DNA of 64,000 nt from Cupriavidus gilardii (GTDB taxonomy: Bacteria; Pseudomonadota; Gammaproteobacteria; Burkholderiales; Burkholderiaceae): positions 1 to 64,000 of the forward strand of contig NZ_VZOV01000016.1 of NCBI RefSeq assembly GCF_008801915.1. The letters run 5' to 3'. Every line of letters starts with the position of its first letter. Positions within the stretch are counted from its first letter, which is position 1. Shown piece by piece: positions 1 through 9,573 of this stretch. The position numbers and the translations under genes were made by a program. Under the pieces are notes generated by a model. It saw only the letters and a list, made by a program, of their open reading frames with translations. It searched no databases and was not told the DNA's origin.

Positions 1-171
1 GAGGCATCGGTCGGGGCCGTATCCATACCCGTGCTGGCGGATGATGTGGAGTTAGGTAGGGTCAGGCGTGATTTCATGGGGGCCAGTTTAGCGCAGCGAA
101 CTGGCTATTACGATAAGGATACTTATCTCAATAGCGTCGCTATTGGCAGCGGGATCCGGCACATGGCCTAA
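1..171 (+). CDS. C-terminal end of an unrecognised protein, cut by the window edge
   Basis: The frame is open from the first base to a TAA at 169-171 and would encode about 56 residues ending in GSGIRHMA. I do not recognise the family. The tail contains an RRDFM and a TGYYDKDTYL stretch that look protein-like rather than random. It would converge on copS. The start lies outside the window. It could also be a chance open frame. Confidence 0.35.
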   Translation, partial: EASVGAVSIPVLADDVELGRVRRDFMGASLAQRTGYYDKDTYLNSVAIGSGIRHMA

Positions 172-234
172 CAGTATGCCGATCTTGCTGGCATCAGCAC
201 GTGCCTCGCAGCTCGCCATGGGGGACCGGCCTCC

Positions 235-1620
235 CTAAGCTCGTGGCTGGCGCCGCGGGAAGGTCAGAATAAAGCGGGTGAGACCGCCTGACGACTCAGC
301 CGAGATTCCACCGCGGTGCGCCACCATGATGGCTTGCGTGATCGACAAGCCAAGCCCCACGCTGTCCGAATCAGCGCGCGCCCTGGACTTGTCGGCCCGA
401 AAGAACCGGTCGAACAACGACGGCAACAGCTCGGGATCGATCCCCTCGCCCTGGTTCTCGACCACGATGGTGGCGCCGCCGTCTTGCTCGCATGCCTTGA
501 TCACAATCGCTTTGCCGCTGGGCGTATACCGCAGTGCGTTCGACAGCAGATTGCTCAGTGCGCGGCGCAACATCAGGCGATCGCCCACGATGCTGGCGTC
601 GCCCTGCAGGCGCAGCTGCACACCCTTGTCCTCGGCCAAGGCGTCGTAGAAATCAAACAGCGCGCGGGCCTCGTCGCCGACATGGATCGACTCCTCGTTG
701 GGCAGCGTGATGCCGTGCTCCATCTTGGCCAAGTAAAGCATATCGGACACCATGCGGCCAAGGCGCAGCAGCTCCTCGGCGTTGGAGGCCAACACGTCGC
801 GGTACTTGGCGGCCTCGCGCGGCTGCGACAACACGACATGGGTCTGGGTCATCAGGTTGGTGATCGGCGTGCGCAATTCGTGAGCCAGGTCGGACGAGAA
901 TTCGGACAATCGCCGGAAATCGTCCTGCAAGCGCTCGAGCATGGCATTCAGCGTCGCCGCCAGATCGGCCATCTCCACCGGCACGGTCTCCACGGGCATG
1001 CGGGCGTCAAGGTGATTCGACGTGACACCCTTGGCGCGAGAGGCCATCGTTCGCAACGGCGCCAGACCGCGCCTGGCTGCCCACCAGCCGAACAAGCCGC
1101 TGGCGAGCACCGCCAACGTGGTATAGAAGGCCAGCGAGCGACGAAACGCGTGCATAAAGTGGGCATGGATTTCGGTGTCCATGCCGACCATCACCGCCAA
1201 GGGCACCGACTCGCCGGGCACTGTCGCGTGCGCGCGCATACCTCGGTATTCCTTGTCTCCCTGCTGCCAGCTCAAGGTCGTCTCATCCGGTCCAAGCCGG
1301 CCAATAACGTTGAGCATGGCGCCAAAATCGAACCCATTGGTGCGGTAAATGACGTCACCTTTCGCGGTGCTCACATGGGCGACAAAACCGGGGTGATGTT
1401 CCACCATTTCCGCAAGACGGCTCGGCAGGTGCGTGCTGGATTGCTCCTGAGCGATCTTTTGAATCAGACGAACGTTGTCCCCAAGCACCACATAATCTTC
1501 GTCGGCAAAATGCCGGTCCATGGAAAGCCAGATCAGTATTCCGAGGCCAAGTAGCACCAATGCCGACGTCAGAGAAAACAACAACGTCAGCCGCATGGTC
1601 AGCGACATACGGCGCTTCAT
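235..1620 (-). CDS. copS: CopS, sensor histidine kinase of the copper two-component system
   Basis: An inner-membrane kinase of 461 aa. The frame is open upstream, but the start MKRRMS is chosen because its ATG overlaps the copR stop as ATGA, the usual coupled arrangement, and it puts a transmembrane helix at about residues 8-31. A periplasmic sensor region follows, then a second helix near 165-183 and a HAMP segment. The phospho-acceptor box DLAHELRTP has its His near 245, with an ATPase N-box near 358 and the GLGLS box near 425. The family phosphorylates CopR in response to periplasmic Cu. The copRS pair is divergent from copABCD, the standard pco/cop layout. The specific ligand is inferred from context. 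Confidence 0.9.
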   Translation of the reverse strand: MKRRMSLTMRLTLLFSLTSALVLLGLGILIWLSMDRHFADEDYVVLGDNVRLIQKIAQEQSSTHLPSRLAEMVEHHPGFVAHVSTAKGDVIYRTNGFDFGAMLNVIGRLGPDETTLSWQQGDKEYRGMRAHATVPGESVPLAVMVGMDTEIHAHFMHAFRRSLAFYTTLAVLASGLFGWWAARRGLAPLRTMASRAKGVTSNHLDARMPVETVPVEMADLAATLNAMLERLQDDFRRLSEFSSDLAHELRTPITNLMTQTHVVLSQPREAAKYRDVLASNAEELLRLGRMVSDMLYLAKMEHGITLPNEESIHVGDEARALFDFYDALAEDKGVQLRLQGDASIVGDRLMLRRALSNLLSNALRYTPSGKAIVIKACEQDGGATIVVENQGEGIDPELLPSLFDRFFRADKSRARADSDSVGLGLSITQAIMVAHRGGISAESSGGLTRFILTFPRRQPRA

Positions 1621-2303
1621 TCTTGCCCCTCGGGCGCTTCCAGCACGTACCCCATGCCTCGCACCGTCTGAATCAGCTTGGCGTCGAAGTCGTCGTCGAT
1701 CTTGGCTCGCAAGCGGCGAATCGCAACGTCGATCACATTGCTGTCGCTGTCGAAGTTCATATCCCACACCTGGGACGCAATCAACGAGCGGGGCAGAACT
1801 TCTCCCCGCCTGCGGGCGAGCAGTTCGAGCAGCGCAAACTCCTTGCTGGTCAGCGCTATCCGGCGACCTCCGCGCGAAGCGCGACGTCGACTAAGATCAA
1901 GAACCAGGTCGCCCACCTGAATGCGGTCCAGCCCCATCTGCACAGTGCCGCGGCGCAGCAGCGTCCGGACGCGAGCCAACAGTTCGGAGAATGCAAATGG
2001 CTTTACCAGGTAATCGTCCGCGCCGAGCTCCAGTCCCTTGACCCGATCAGCGACGCTGTCGCGGGCAGTAAGGAACAAGACCGGAACCGCGCTCTCGGCC
2101 GCGCGCAGGCTCAGCAGAATTCTCCAGCCATCGAGGTCCGGCAGCATGACGTCGAGAATAATCAGATCGTAAGACTCGTTGAGCGCCAGGTGTTGTCCAT
2201 CAAGCCCGTTGCCAACCAGGTCGACAACGAATCCGGCCTCGGTCAATCCCTGGCGCAGGTACTGGCCTGTCTTGGATTCGTCCTCTACGACGAGCAGTTT
2301 CAT
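1617..2303 (-). CDS. copR: CopR, OmpR/PhoB-family copper response regulator
   Basis: A 228-aa transcription factor. The receiver domain has the acidic pair near residues 7-9, the phospho-acceptor Asp51 in LDVMLPD and Lys in DDYLVKPF near 101. The C-terminal winged helix ends in the family signature [12 protein letters not shown]. It is encoded just upstream of copS with a 4-bp overlap and divergently from copA. The intergenic region holds an inverted ATTAC/GTAAT box equidistant (about 87 bp) from the copR and copA starts, which suggests it activates both directions. The family is close to CusR and CzcR; the Cu assignment is by neighbourhood. Confidence 0.92.
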   Translation of the reverse strand: MKLLVVEDESKTGQYLRQGLTEAGFVVDLVGNGLDGQHLALNESYDLIILDVMLPDLDGWRILLSLRAAESAVPVLFLTARDSVADRVKGLELGADDYLVKPFAFSELLARVRTLLRRGTVQMGLDRIQVGDLVLDLSRRRASRGGRRIALTSKEFALLELLARRRGEVLPRSLIASQVWDMNFDSDSNVIDVAIRRLRAKIDDDFDAKLIQTVRGMGYVLEAPEGQE

Positions 2304-2389
2304 GTTCGAGCTTCCTTTTTCCGATTGTATGGCTGCGCTTGGGTCAGCCCATGGCGAGTCTACGCAGCCCTGCTCCGAGTGGCCCGGAC

Positions 2390-2405
2390 ATTACCGGAAT
2401 GTAAT
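2390..2405. promoter_or_regulatory. Candidate CopR operator in the copR-copA intergenic region
   Basis: The sequence is ATTAC, six bases, GTAAT. The flanking AC and GT extend the dyad to a perfect 7-bp inverted repeat at 2388-2407. It lies between the divergent copR and copA genes, 88 bp from the copA start and 87 bp from the copR start. The same architecture recurs upstream of the copQ-like and copH genes at a fixed distance. Confidence 0.75.
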
Positions 2406-2492
2406 GTTCAGGTAAGTTGTCGGTAGCCTCGTCCTCGTTACTCTCTCTTTGCCGCTGTCCGATGCGGCCATTCAAGCAAAAAGGACTATTTC

Positions 2493-4367
2493 ATGGGACG
2501 TGATCGACAGTCTGGCATTGTGCTGGCCAACCTACCGCGCCGCCGCTTCGTGCAGGGTCTGGCTGCGGGGGGTGTGATGGCAGGATTGTCCGGTCTTGGG
2601 GGCATCGCGTGGGCCCAAGCATCAGACAAGCCGCAAGGTGCCGCGTCGGGGACGGCGCCGGTGCTGCGGGGGACCGAATTCGACCTCGTGATTGGCGAGT
2701 CGGTGGTTAACTTTACGGGCAGCCCGCGGGTGGCAACCACCATTAACGGGATGTTGCCCGGGCCGACGCTACGCTGGCGGCAGGGCGACACGGTAACGAT
2801 CCGGGTCACCAATCGGCTGCGCGAGCCGACCTCGATTCACTGGCACGGGATCATTTTGCCGTTCGAGATGGATGGCGTACCAGGCATCAGCTTTCCCGGT
2901 ATCGCGCCGGGCGAGAGCTTCACCTACCGGTTCAAGGTAGAGCAGACTGGCAGCTATTGGTATCACTCCCATTCGGGCTTTCAGGAGATGACCGGCGTGT
3001 ATGGCGGCATTGTCATCGACCCGGCCAGCGGCGTGGACGGCGTCCGGGCTGATCGCGATTACACGGTGCTGCTGTCGGATTGGACCGATGAGGATCCGAT
3101 GCGCGTCCTCTCCAAACTGAAAGTCCAGAGCGACTACTACAACTATAACCAGCCCACGGCGATCGACTTCTTCCGCGACGTCTCGAACGACGGGATCAAG
3201 AGTGCGCTCGCCAAGCGCAAGATGTGGCAGCAGATGCGGATGAATCCGACCGATCTGGCAGATCTCTCCGGTGCCACCCTGACCTATCTGACCAATGGCG
3301 TTACGCCGGCCGGCAACTGGACCGGTCTGTTCCAGCCCGGCGAGAAGGTGCGGTTGCGCTTCATCAACGGCTCAGGCAATACCTTCTACGATGTACGCAT
3401 TCCTGGCCTGAAGCTTAAGGTGTTCCAGGTTGACGGGCAGAACATCGAGCCGGTGACGGTCGACGAGTTCCGTTTCGGCGCTGGCGAGACTTGCGACGTC
3501 ATCGTGGAGCCGCGGGACGAGGCCTATACCATCTTTTCGCAGGCGATGGACCGCACCGGCTACGCCCGTGGCACGCTGGCCACGCGAGAGGGCCTGGTGG
3601 CCGCGGTGCCTGCGCTGGACAAGCCCAAGTGGCTCACCATGGCCGACATGATGGGTAGCATGGGTGGAATGGGCGGCATGAATCATGGTGGTATGGCCAT
3701 GCAGGGCATGGACCACGCCGGCATGGACCATGGCTCCATGGGCATGCAAGCAATGGGACACGGCGCAATGGCCATGGACCACAGCCAGCACGGCATGGGC
3801 GGCATGAACAGCATGGGCGCTGACGCATCGCTCAAGGTCCCGAGCACCAAGGCGCGGCACGCGAGGACCGAATACGGCGCCAGCACGGATATGCGGGTCG
3901 ACATGGCGCGCACCAACCTGGACGACCCCGGCATCGGCCTGCGCAACAACGGCCGTCGCGTGCTGACGCTGGCCGACCAACATACCATCGGCGGTCCGCT
4001 GGACCAGCGCGGCCCAGGGCGCGAAGTCGAATTGCACCTGACCGGCAATATGGAGCGTTATTCGTGGTCCTTCGACGGTGTCGAGTTTGGTAAATCCACC
4101 CCGGTCTACTTCAAGTATGGCGAACGGCTGCGCGTCATCTTGCATAACGACACGATGATGACGCACCCGATGCATCTGCATGGCATGTGGAGCGAATTGG
4201 AGGCGCCGGATGGTGCGTTCCAAGCGCGCCGGCACACCATTGCCGTGCAACCTGCGCAACGAATCAGCTTCCTGGTCACCGCCGACGCCTTGGGACGATG
4301 GGCTTGGCACTGCCACTTGATGTTGCATATGGACGCGGGGATGTTCCGCGAAGTGGTGGTGGCCTGA
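2493..4367 (+). CDS. copA: CopA, periplasmic multicopper oxidase
   Basis: A 624-aa secreted oxidase that in this family detoxifies Cu(I) by oxidation and binds extra copper. A twin-arginine signal (PRRRFVQG) covers the first 42 residues or so, so the folded enzyme is exported by Tat. Copper ligands are visible as HWHG (116-119), HSH (158-160), HPMHLHG (558-564) and HCHLMLHM (606-613). A Met/His-rich insert at about 383-443 (GMDHAGMDHGSMGM and similar) is typical of PcoA/CopA and is a likely Cu(I) reservoir. The start is set by AAAGGA at 2479-2484. copB follows after 18 bp. Length and motifs are normal. Confidence 0.96.
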   Translation: MGRDRQSGIVLANLPRRRFVQGLAAGGVMAGLSGLGGIAWAQASDKPQGAASGTAPVLRGTEFDLVIGESVVNFTGSPRVATTINGMLPGPTLRWRQGDTVTIRVTNRLREPTSIHWHGIILPFEMDGVPGISFPGIAPGESFTYRFKVEQTGSYWYHSHSGFQEMTGVYGGIVIDPASGVDGVRADRDYTVLLSDWTDEDPMRVLSKLKVQSDYYNYNQPTAIDFFRDVSNDGIKSALAKRKMWQQMRMNPTDLADLSGATLTYLTNGVTPAGNWTGLFQPGEKVRLRFINGSGNTFYDVRIPGLKLKVFQVDGQNIEPVTVDEFRFGAGETCDVIVEPRDEAYTIFSQAMDRTGYARGTLATREGLVAAVPALDKPKWLTMADMMGSMGGMGGMNHGGMAMQGMDHAGMDHGSMGMQAMGHGAMAMDHSQHGMGGMNSMGADASLKVPSTKARHARTEYGASTDMRVDMARTNLDDPGIGLRNNGRRVLTLADQHTIGGPLDQRGPGREVELHLTGNMERYSWSFDGVEFGKSTPVYFKYGERLRVILHNDTMMTHPMHLHGMWSELEAPDGAFQARRHTIAVQPAQRISFLVTADALGRWAWHCHLMLHMDAGMFREVVVA

Positions 4368-4385
4368 CCTTAACCGACTAAGAAC

Positions 4386-5507
4386 ATGCACAACAGAATA
4401 AGCACGATACTGGCCGCTCTACTCGCCACGGCAGGCATGAGCACCGCTTGGGCTCAGCACGCCCACACACCGAACAGTCAAGCAGAGCCGACTGCGCGCG
4501 GTGTCGCTGAGAGCGCTGGCCCGGCGCCGAAAGCAGGCCCGCAAAGGGAGCCTACCGGCACGCAAGGCGTGGATGACAGCCAGATGCAGGGCATGGACCA
4601 TAGCAAGATGCAGGGCATGGATCACGGCCAGATGCAAGGCATGGACCATAGCAAGATGCAAGGCATGGACCACGGCCAGATGCAGGGCATGGACCACAGC
4701 AAGATGCAAGGCATGGACCACGGCCAGGCGGCAGACATGGATCATGGCGACATGCAGATGCAAGGCGGCAGCCCCCCGGCTGACGCACGCGATCCGCATG
4801 CATATTCCGGTGGCTACCAGCTCGGGGTAGGGAAATACGCCATCGGACCCGCGCGATCGCTCCATATGGCAGACGAGCACGTGTTCGCTTCGGTGTTGGT
4901 CGACCGGCTCGAATGGGTCAAAGGCAACGAGAGCAATGCCGCTGCTTACGAGGCACAGGCGTGGATCGGCGGCACGTATAACAAGCTCGTCATCAAGGCC
5001 GAGGGCGAGGCGGAAAAGCGCAAGATCCACGAGGCCCGCACCGAACTGCTCTGGGGTCATTCGATCGCAACGTATTGGGACACCCAGCTCGGTGTCCGTA
5101 ACGATGCCGGCTACGGACGACCAAGCCGGAATTGGTTGGCATTCGGCGTGCAGGGCCTGGCACCGTATTGGTTCGAATTGGACGCTACCGGCTATGTCGG
5201 CACGGAGGGTCGCACCGCGCTGCGCCTATCCGCGGAGTATGAGTTGCTCATTACCCAGCGTCTGATTCTGCAACCGAGAATCGAGGCAAACTTGTATGGC
5301 AAGAACGACCGGGAGATCGGCGTCGGCAGCGGGCTTTCCAGCGGCGCGGTCGGCGTGCGCCTGCGTTACGAGTTCAGTCGCCAGTTCGCGCCGTACATCG
5401 GTATCGAGCGGTATCAGACCTTCAGCAATACCGCCGACATGGTTCGCGCCTCAGGCGGCCGTAGTGGCGAAACTCGCTTTGTGGCGGGTGTCCGGATGTG
5501 GTTCTAA
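4386..5507 (+). CDS. copB: CopB, outer-membrane copper resistance protein
   Basis: 373 aa with a cleavable signal ending AWAQ near residue 24. Residues about 66-118 are tandem 16-residue repeats built on MQGMDHSKMQGMDHGQ, a Met/His copper-binding array encoded by repeated DNA at 4580-4740. The C-terminal 230 residues are the CopB/PcoB beta-barrel domain, ending in a short aromatic strand (GVRMWF) typical of outer-membrane proteins. It is thought to work with CopA in sequestering or exporting periplasmic copper. It sits 18 bp after copA and 34 bp before copC, so one operon is likely. A degraded second copy of the barrel domain lies at 11262-11830. Confidence 0.95.
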   Translation: MHNRISTILAALLATAGMSTAWAQHAHTPNSQAEPTARGVAESAGPAPKAGPQREPTGTQGVDDSQMQGMDHSKMQGMDHGQMQGMDHSKMQGMDHGQMQGMDHSKMQGMDHGQAADMDHGDMQMQGGSPPADARDPHAYSGGYQLGVGKYAIGPARSLHMADEHVFASVLVDRLEWVKGNESNAAAYEAQAWIGGTYNKLVIKAEGEAEKRKIHEARTELLWGHSIATYWDTQLGVRNDAGYGRPSRNWLAFGVQGLAPYWFELDATGYVGTEGRTALRLSAEYELLITQRLILQPRIEANLYGKNDREIGVGSGLSSGAVGVRLRYEFSRQFAPYIGIERYQTFSNTADMVRASGGRSGETRFVAGVRMWF

Positions 5508-5541
5508 GCAACTATCTATAAATCTGTAATCGGAGTTCATC

Positions 5542-5928
5542 ATGCAAGCGCCCCGCTTTACCCTTCGTGCCACGCTGGCTGCCGCTGCCGTACTGGCTAG
5601 TTCTGCTGCTTTCGCGCACCCCAAGCTCGTTTCATCCACACCGGCGGACAAGGCAGAGGTGTCGGCTCCGCAGAAGATCGAGCTGAAGTTTTCGGAGAAC
5701 CTGGCGACCCAATTTTCCGGCGCCAATCTCGTCATGCCCGGCATGCCGGGCATGGCCAACCATGCGCCGATGAAAGTTGCGGCCAAGGTGTCTGGCAGCG
5801 ACGATCCCAAGACGATGGTCATCACCCCAGCGCAGTCTCTGGCGCCGGGCAGCTACCGGGTGGAATGGCGCGCCGTGTCGTCCGACACGCATCCGATCAC
5901 CGGTAATATCGCTTTCACCGTTAAGTGA
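5542..5928 (+). CDS. copC: CopC, periplasmic copper carrier
   Basis: 128 aa. The signal peptide ends AAFA, so the mature protein begins with His, the N-terminal His ligand of the Cu(II) site in this family. A Met-rich loop MPGMPGMANHAPM matches the Cu(I) site, and SSDTHPITG supplies the further His/Asp ligands. It delivers copper to, or buffers it for, CopD in the periplasm. GGAG precedes the ATG. copD starts 7 bp downstream, as in other pco/cop operons. Confidence 0.95.
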   Translation: MQAPRFTLRATLAAAAVLASSAAFAHPKLVSSTPADKAEVSAPQKIELKFSENLATQFSGANLVMPGMPGMANHAPMKVAAKVSGSDDPKTMVITPAQSLAPGSYRVEWRAVSSDTHPITGNIAFTVK

Positions 5929-5935
5929 TCCACTG

Positions 5936-6853
5936 ATGGACTGGACAACGGTTGCGGTGCGCTTCGCGCTCTATGTCGATCTAGCGGCGCTGTTCGGACT
6001 GCCGCTGTTCGGGCTGTACGCCTTGCGCCGTGACGAGATGGCGTCACGACTTGGCACGAGCTTTGTCGCTATTTGCACGGCGCTCGCTGCCATTGGCGTC
6101 GTCTTCTCATTGGCTAATATTGCCATCATGGCCAAAGGCATGACCGGCGCATCGGCGTACTCGGAGCTGCAAAGCCATGTCTTCGAAATGATCGTGACCG
6201 GCACCGATTTTGGTGCGGCCTGGGCGATGCGGCTCATTGCGCTGCTCCTGTGCGTGGCGATAGCCTTGTTTGGCCGCCGGTGGCCGACGCTTCAGTTTGC
6301 GGTGTTAACTGCGGCGGGCGGCGTGGCGTTGTCCACCCTGGCCTGGGGCGGTCATGGTGCCATGGACGATGGCGTTCGCCGCTACGTCCATCTTGCGTCC
6401 GATATTGCCCATTTGATCGCCGCCGGAGCCTGGGTCGGCGCCCTTCTCGCCTTCGTTCTGTTGTCGCACACCTCTAGCGCGCCTCAGAATGTGGTCCTTC
6501 TGAGCCGCACCTCCAACGGATTCGCCCGCATTGGGACTCTCGTCGTCGTCACCCTGGCCATCACCGGCGCGGTCAACTACGGGCTCATCGTGGGGCCAGT
6601 GTTGCCCGAACTGTCGCTGACGTCGTACGGTGGGCTGCTCGTGATGAAGCTGGCGCTATTCGGTGCAATGCTCGCGCTGGCCGCGGCCAATCGCATTCAT
6701 TTGAGCCCGCGGCTCGAGCGCGCCATGCAAGGGGGCGACCAGGCCGGCGCCGTTCGGGCCCTTCGGCGCAGCCTGATGTTCGAAACCAGTGCCGCCACCC
6801 TGATTCTGGCCTTGGTTGCCTCGCTCGGCATCCTGTCGCCCGCTGGCGCGTAG
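5936..6853 (+). CDS. copD: CopD, inner-membrane copper transport protein
   Basis: 305 aa and strongly hydrophobic, with about eight transmembrane helices. The start MDWTTVAVRFALY is chosen because it lies 7 bp after the copC stop and begins the first helix; the upstream open frame is only the shadow of copC. Conserved His residues, for example in GHGAMDDGVR and the HLASDIAHLIAAGAW helix, are typical of CopD/PcoD, which moves copper across the inner membrane with CopC. It is the last member of the copABCD block, with copI 69 bp downstream. Confidence 0.93.
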   Translation: MDWTTVAVRFALYVDLAALFGLPLFGLYALRRDEMASRLGTSFVAICTALAAIGVVFSLANIAIMAKGMTGASAYSELQSHVFEMIVTGTDFGAAWAMRLIALLLCVAIALFGRRWPTLQFAVLTAAGGVALSTLAWGGHGAMDDGVRRYVHLASDIAHLIAAGAWVGALLAFVLLSHTSSAPQNVVLLSRTSNGFARIGTLVVVTLAITGAVNYGLIVGPVLPELSLTSYGGLLVMKLALFGAMLALAAANRIHLSPRLERAMQGGDQAGAVRALRRSLMFETSAATLILALVASLGILSPAGA

Positions 6854-6922
6854 CATGCCAAGGTTGCCCGATGCACTGCACGACCTGCGTCCCCTTCCTC
6901 CGTCCACCGCCAAGGAGAGGTC

Positions 6923-7399
6923 ATGAAGACGATCAAATCATTACTGTTGGCGTTGAGCATGTCTCCGATGCTGGCGACTGCCGCCGGTATGGAGGGCAAT
7001 CATGCCCATCATGACGCCGCAATCAAATCCGCTGCAGGCCAGCCTGGCGATTCCGACAAGGTAACGCGTACAGTGAACGTGGCAATGCGCGACACGATGC
7101 GCTTTACGCCCGAGGCGATTGTCGTAAAGGCCGGCGAGACGGTACGCTTTGTCGTGCGTAACCTCGGCAAAGTCGACCATGAAATGATCATCGGCACTGC
7201 CAGCGAGTTGCAGGCACACGCGCAGATGATGCGCAACATGCCGGCAGACAAGCATGCTGGCCCGAATCAGGTCACGCTGGCACCCGGACAGCAAGGCACG
7301 CTCGTCTGGCAGTTCGCTCGGCCTGAGACGGTGGACTTCGCCTGCTTGGTGCCCGGTCACTTCGAGGCCGGCATGGTGGGCAAGATCGTCGTCAGATAA
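6923..7399 (+). CDS. copI: CopI, cupredoxin-like periplasmic copper protein
   Basis: 158 aa with a signal peptide ending ATAA and a His-rich start to the mature part (NHAHHDAAI). The cupredoxin ligand set is visible: His in KVDHEMIIG, Cys in DFACLVPGHFEAGM, then His and Met nine and so residues on, the type-1 copper pattern His-Cys-His-Met. CopI proteins protect against periplasmic Cu and follow copD in C. metallidurans and related bacteria. AGGAGAGG precedes the ATG at 6923. It converges on the broken cytochrome gene at 7538. Confidence 0.88.
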   Translation: MKTIKSLLLALSMSPMLATAAGMEGNHAHHDAAIKSAAGQPGDSDKVTRTVNVAMRDTMRFTPEAIVVKAGETVRFVVRNLGKVDHEMIIGTASELQAHAQMMRNMPADKHAGPNQVTLAPGQQGTLVWQFARPETVDFACLVPGHFEAGMVGKIVVR

Positions 7400-7446
7400 C
7401 AATCGAGCATCCTCGACACGAGCGCGTGGCCGGCCCCGCTCCCCCG

Positions 7447-7481
7447 CTGCCAGCGGCCAACTGCCAGCTGCCAGCTGCCAG
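7447..7481. repeat. Short tandem CTGCCAG repeats between convergent genes
   Basis: Three head-to-tail copies of the heptamer CTGCCAG at 7461-7481 and one more at 7447-7453, between the ends of copI and the broken cytochrome gene. The units also create overlapping CAGCTG palindromes. No T-run follows, so it is not an obvious terminator. Confidence 0.6.
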
Positions 7482-7537
7482 CTGGGCCCAAGGTTTGCTC
7501 GGCTCTCTAACTGGTATAGCGGACTCCGGGCGCGGCG

Positions 7538-8058
7538 CTATGGCTGGCTCGCATGCTGATCGGTGACTTCGCGCTGCGCCGCTTCCACCTTGTCCGGCCA
7601 CGTGCTCTTGATGTAGGCCAGCACCGCCACAATGTCGTCATCAGACCGATCGAATGCCGGCATGTCGCTCACATAGCCTGCGGGCGCGGTGACGCCTGGA
7701 ACCAGTCCATGCTTGGTGATCGCAAAGAGCACCGCGTCGGCATGGTGCCAGGTATGCCCGGAAGCATCGTGCGGGGGCGCTGGCATGCGGCCATTGGAAA
7801 GTCGCTCGCGCCAGTTGGCCCGGCCTTGGAGCTTTGCGCCATGGCAGGACGCGCATGCCTGCGCATACAGCTGCTTGCCGCGCGCACGCGTACGGCGTCC
7901 GACGCATCGATGCGTAGCTGCCGGGCCGAGGCGGGCCGCTTATCGGCGATTGCGGCCTCCAGGTAACGTTTGGTCTGCAGTGCAACGGCGACGGCGGCGG
8001 CAGCGCCTAACGCCAACCATGCGGCGATGCGCCAGCGCGAATTTTCTGACTGTGCCAT
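7538..8058 (-). pseudogene. copJ: Frameshifted membrane-anchored c-type cytochrome (copJ position)
   Basis: The N-terminal part (MAQSENSRWRIAAWLAL, a membrane anchor) is in one frame up to about 7884. The rest, GKQLYAQACASCHG with the haem motif CxxCH and the distal Met in YVSDMPAF, continues in the next frame to 7538. Adding one G to the GCGGC near 7880 would restore a continuous protein of about 173 aa. The family is a small cytochrome c. The symbol rests only on position between copI and copG. Either the gene is inactivated or the base call is wrong. Confidence 0.75.
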
Positions 8059-8100
8059 ATCGGTTGACCGGCAGCGCCTGGCGCGCCGCCAGTTCGGCCA

Positions 8101-8515
8101 TCAGTCTTTGGAAAACGGCCTGCCAGCAAAATCGACGGTCACCAGCTTACCGTCCATCTGCCCCATTCCAGGGGAGTTGGCTGGCATGCCGGGTACCGCG
8201 ACGCCTTTCATCGATGGCTTGGCAGCGAGTTTTTGGATCGTCGTTGCCGGAACGTGGCCCTCCACCACTTGGCCGCTAGCGTCGATTACGGCGGTATGGC
8301 AAGAGGCGAAGTGTGCCGGGACACCGAGCTTGTTCTTCGTTGCCGCAACGTCGGGCGAATTGACCACCTTGGTTCGGATCCCTGCCTGGTTGACATGCTT
8401 GATCCACTCTTCACAGCAACCGCAGTCGGGGTCTTTATAGACCGTCAGCGTCGGCGATGCAGCATAGCAAGCTTGCACCGACGGCGAGCAACGCGACAGC
8501 CAGGATACGTTTCAT
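8101..8515 (-). pseudogene. copG: CopG-like DUF411 metal-binding protein, frameshifted in the signal peptide
   Basis: The mature domain is clear: LTVYKDPDCGCCEEW with the CxCC metal site, then the DUF411 core (GVPAHFASCHTAV) to KLVTVDFAGRPF. It is a periplasmic protein of copper clusters. The good start MKRILAVALLAVGASLLC at 8515 is one base out of frame with the domain, and the only in-frame start is a GTG at 8478 that gives no signal peptide. Removing one base near 8460-8465 would join them. It is the second of three frameshifts in this short stretch. Confidence 0.75.
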
Positions 8516-8596
8516 CGATACTCCCAAGAAAACGATGGCGATGCGTGGCTGGTAGCGCGACGCGGCACCCACTGCGCTATCAAATATTGGTCTGCC

Positions 8597-9573
8597 TTAG
8601 CCGCAACGCGTTTGAATCACAGACGCGGAACTCAAACTCATCGCCAGCGCGGCAATCATAGGCGAGAGCAGCCACCCGGTAAACGGGTACAGTACCCCGG
8701 CCGCCAACGGCACGCCGAGCGCTTTGTAGAGGAACGCGAAGCCCAAGTTTTGCTTCATGTTTCGGATGGTGGCTTTCGATAGCGGCCGGGCCCGCGCAAT
8801 TCCGCGCAGGTCGCCTTTGATCAGCGTCACTTGCGCATTGTGCATGGCGACATCGGTACCGGTTCCCATGGCGATGCCGACATCAAACTTGGCGAGCGCC
8901 GGCCCATCATTGATGCCATCACCGGCCATGGCAACGACGGCGCCGCCCTGCTGCAGCCCGGTGACTAGTTCCAATTTGTCTGCCGGCTTAACGTCGCCGT
9001 GAACCTTGGCAATATCCGGCTTTGCCGCGACCGCTTTCGCGGTGGCCACACCGACGCCGGTTGCCATGACTACTCGGATGCCTTCGGCCTTGAGGGTGGC
9101 TAGCGCTTCGGGCGTGGAGCTCTGGATGGGATCCGAGACGGCCAGCAGGCCGGCAAGGCGACCATCGACGGCGAGATACATGACACTCGTGTCTTGCGCC
9201 GGCAATGCATCGGCCCCTGCAGCGCTTCAGTTGCGCTGCCGTCGGTTTGCATCCGCGCGGTATTGCCGATCGCCATCGTCGTGCCCGCTACCCCGCCGCG
9301 CATGCCGATGCCGGTGTTCGGCTCAACGTCTTCCGCGTTCACCAGCGCCAGGCCACGGGCGCGGCCAGCCTCCACCAAGGCCGCAACCAGCGGATGTTCG
9401 CTGCCATGGTCAAGACTCGCCGCCAGACGCAGAACCTGCTCGTCCGCAAAGTCATTCGCCCCAATGCGCGCTCGGAAGCATCGTTGCGCCTGAGCCACCA
9501 TTTGCACGATCTGCGACAGCACCGTTTGCGAGCCCACCTTGTCGGACCGAATGACTAGCCTGCCGAACCGCAT
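8597..9573 (-). pseudogene. copF: Remnant of a copper P-type ATPase (copF), internally deleted and frameshifted
   Basis: From 9573 the reading begins in the A-domain/linker (SDKVGSQTVLSQIVQMVAQAQR), then jumps straight into the nucleotide-binding domain (DEQVLRLAASLDHGSEHPL). The metal-site helix (CPC) and the DKTGT phosphorylation site are therefore missing. Near 9205 a run of four G needs a fifth to join the next frame, which carries [19 protein letters not shown] and the last membrane helices. A third slip spoils the final residues. The gene cannot make a working pump. Position after copG fits copF of the C. metallidurans cop cluster. Confidence 0.85.

Noticed and set aside
316..1554. A 412-codon rightward open frame opposite copS
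   Set aside because: It is the antisense shadow of copS in GC-rich DNA; its translation has no domain and is rich in His, Gln and Arg, while copS has all kinase motifs.
3372..4391. A 339-codon leftward frame opposite copA
   Set aside because: Shadow of the Met/His-rich copA region; repeats of HAVHAAHAVL simply mirror the ATG/CAT repeats of copA.
4580..4740. CRISPR-like repeat array in copB
   Set aside because: The repeats are coding (MQGMDHSKMQGMDHGQ) and have no unique spacers.
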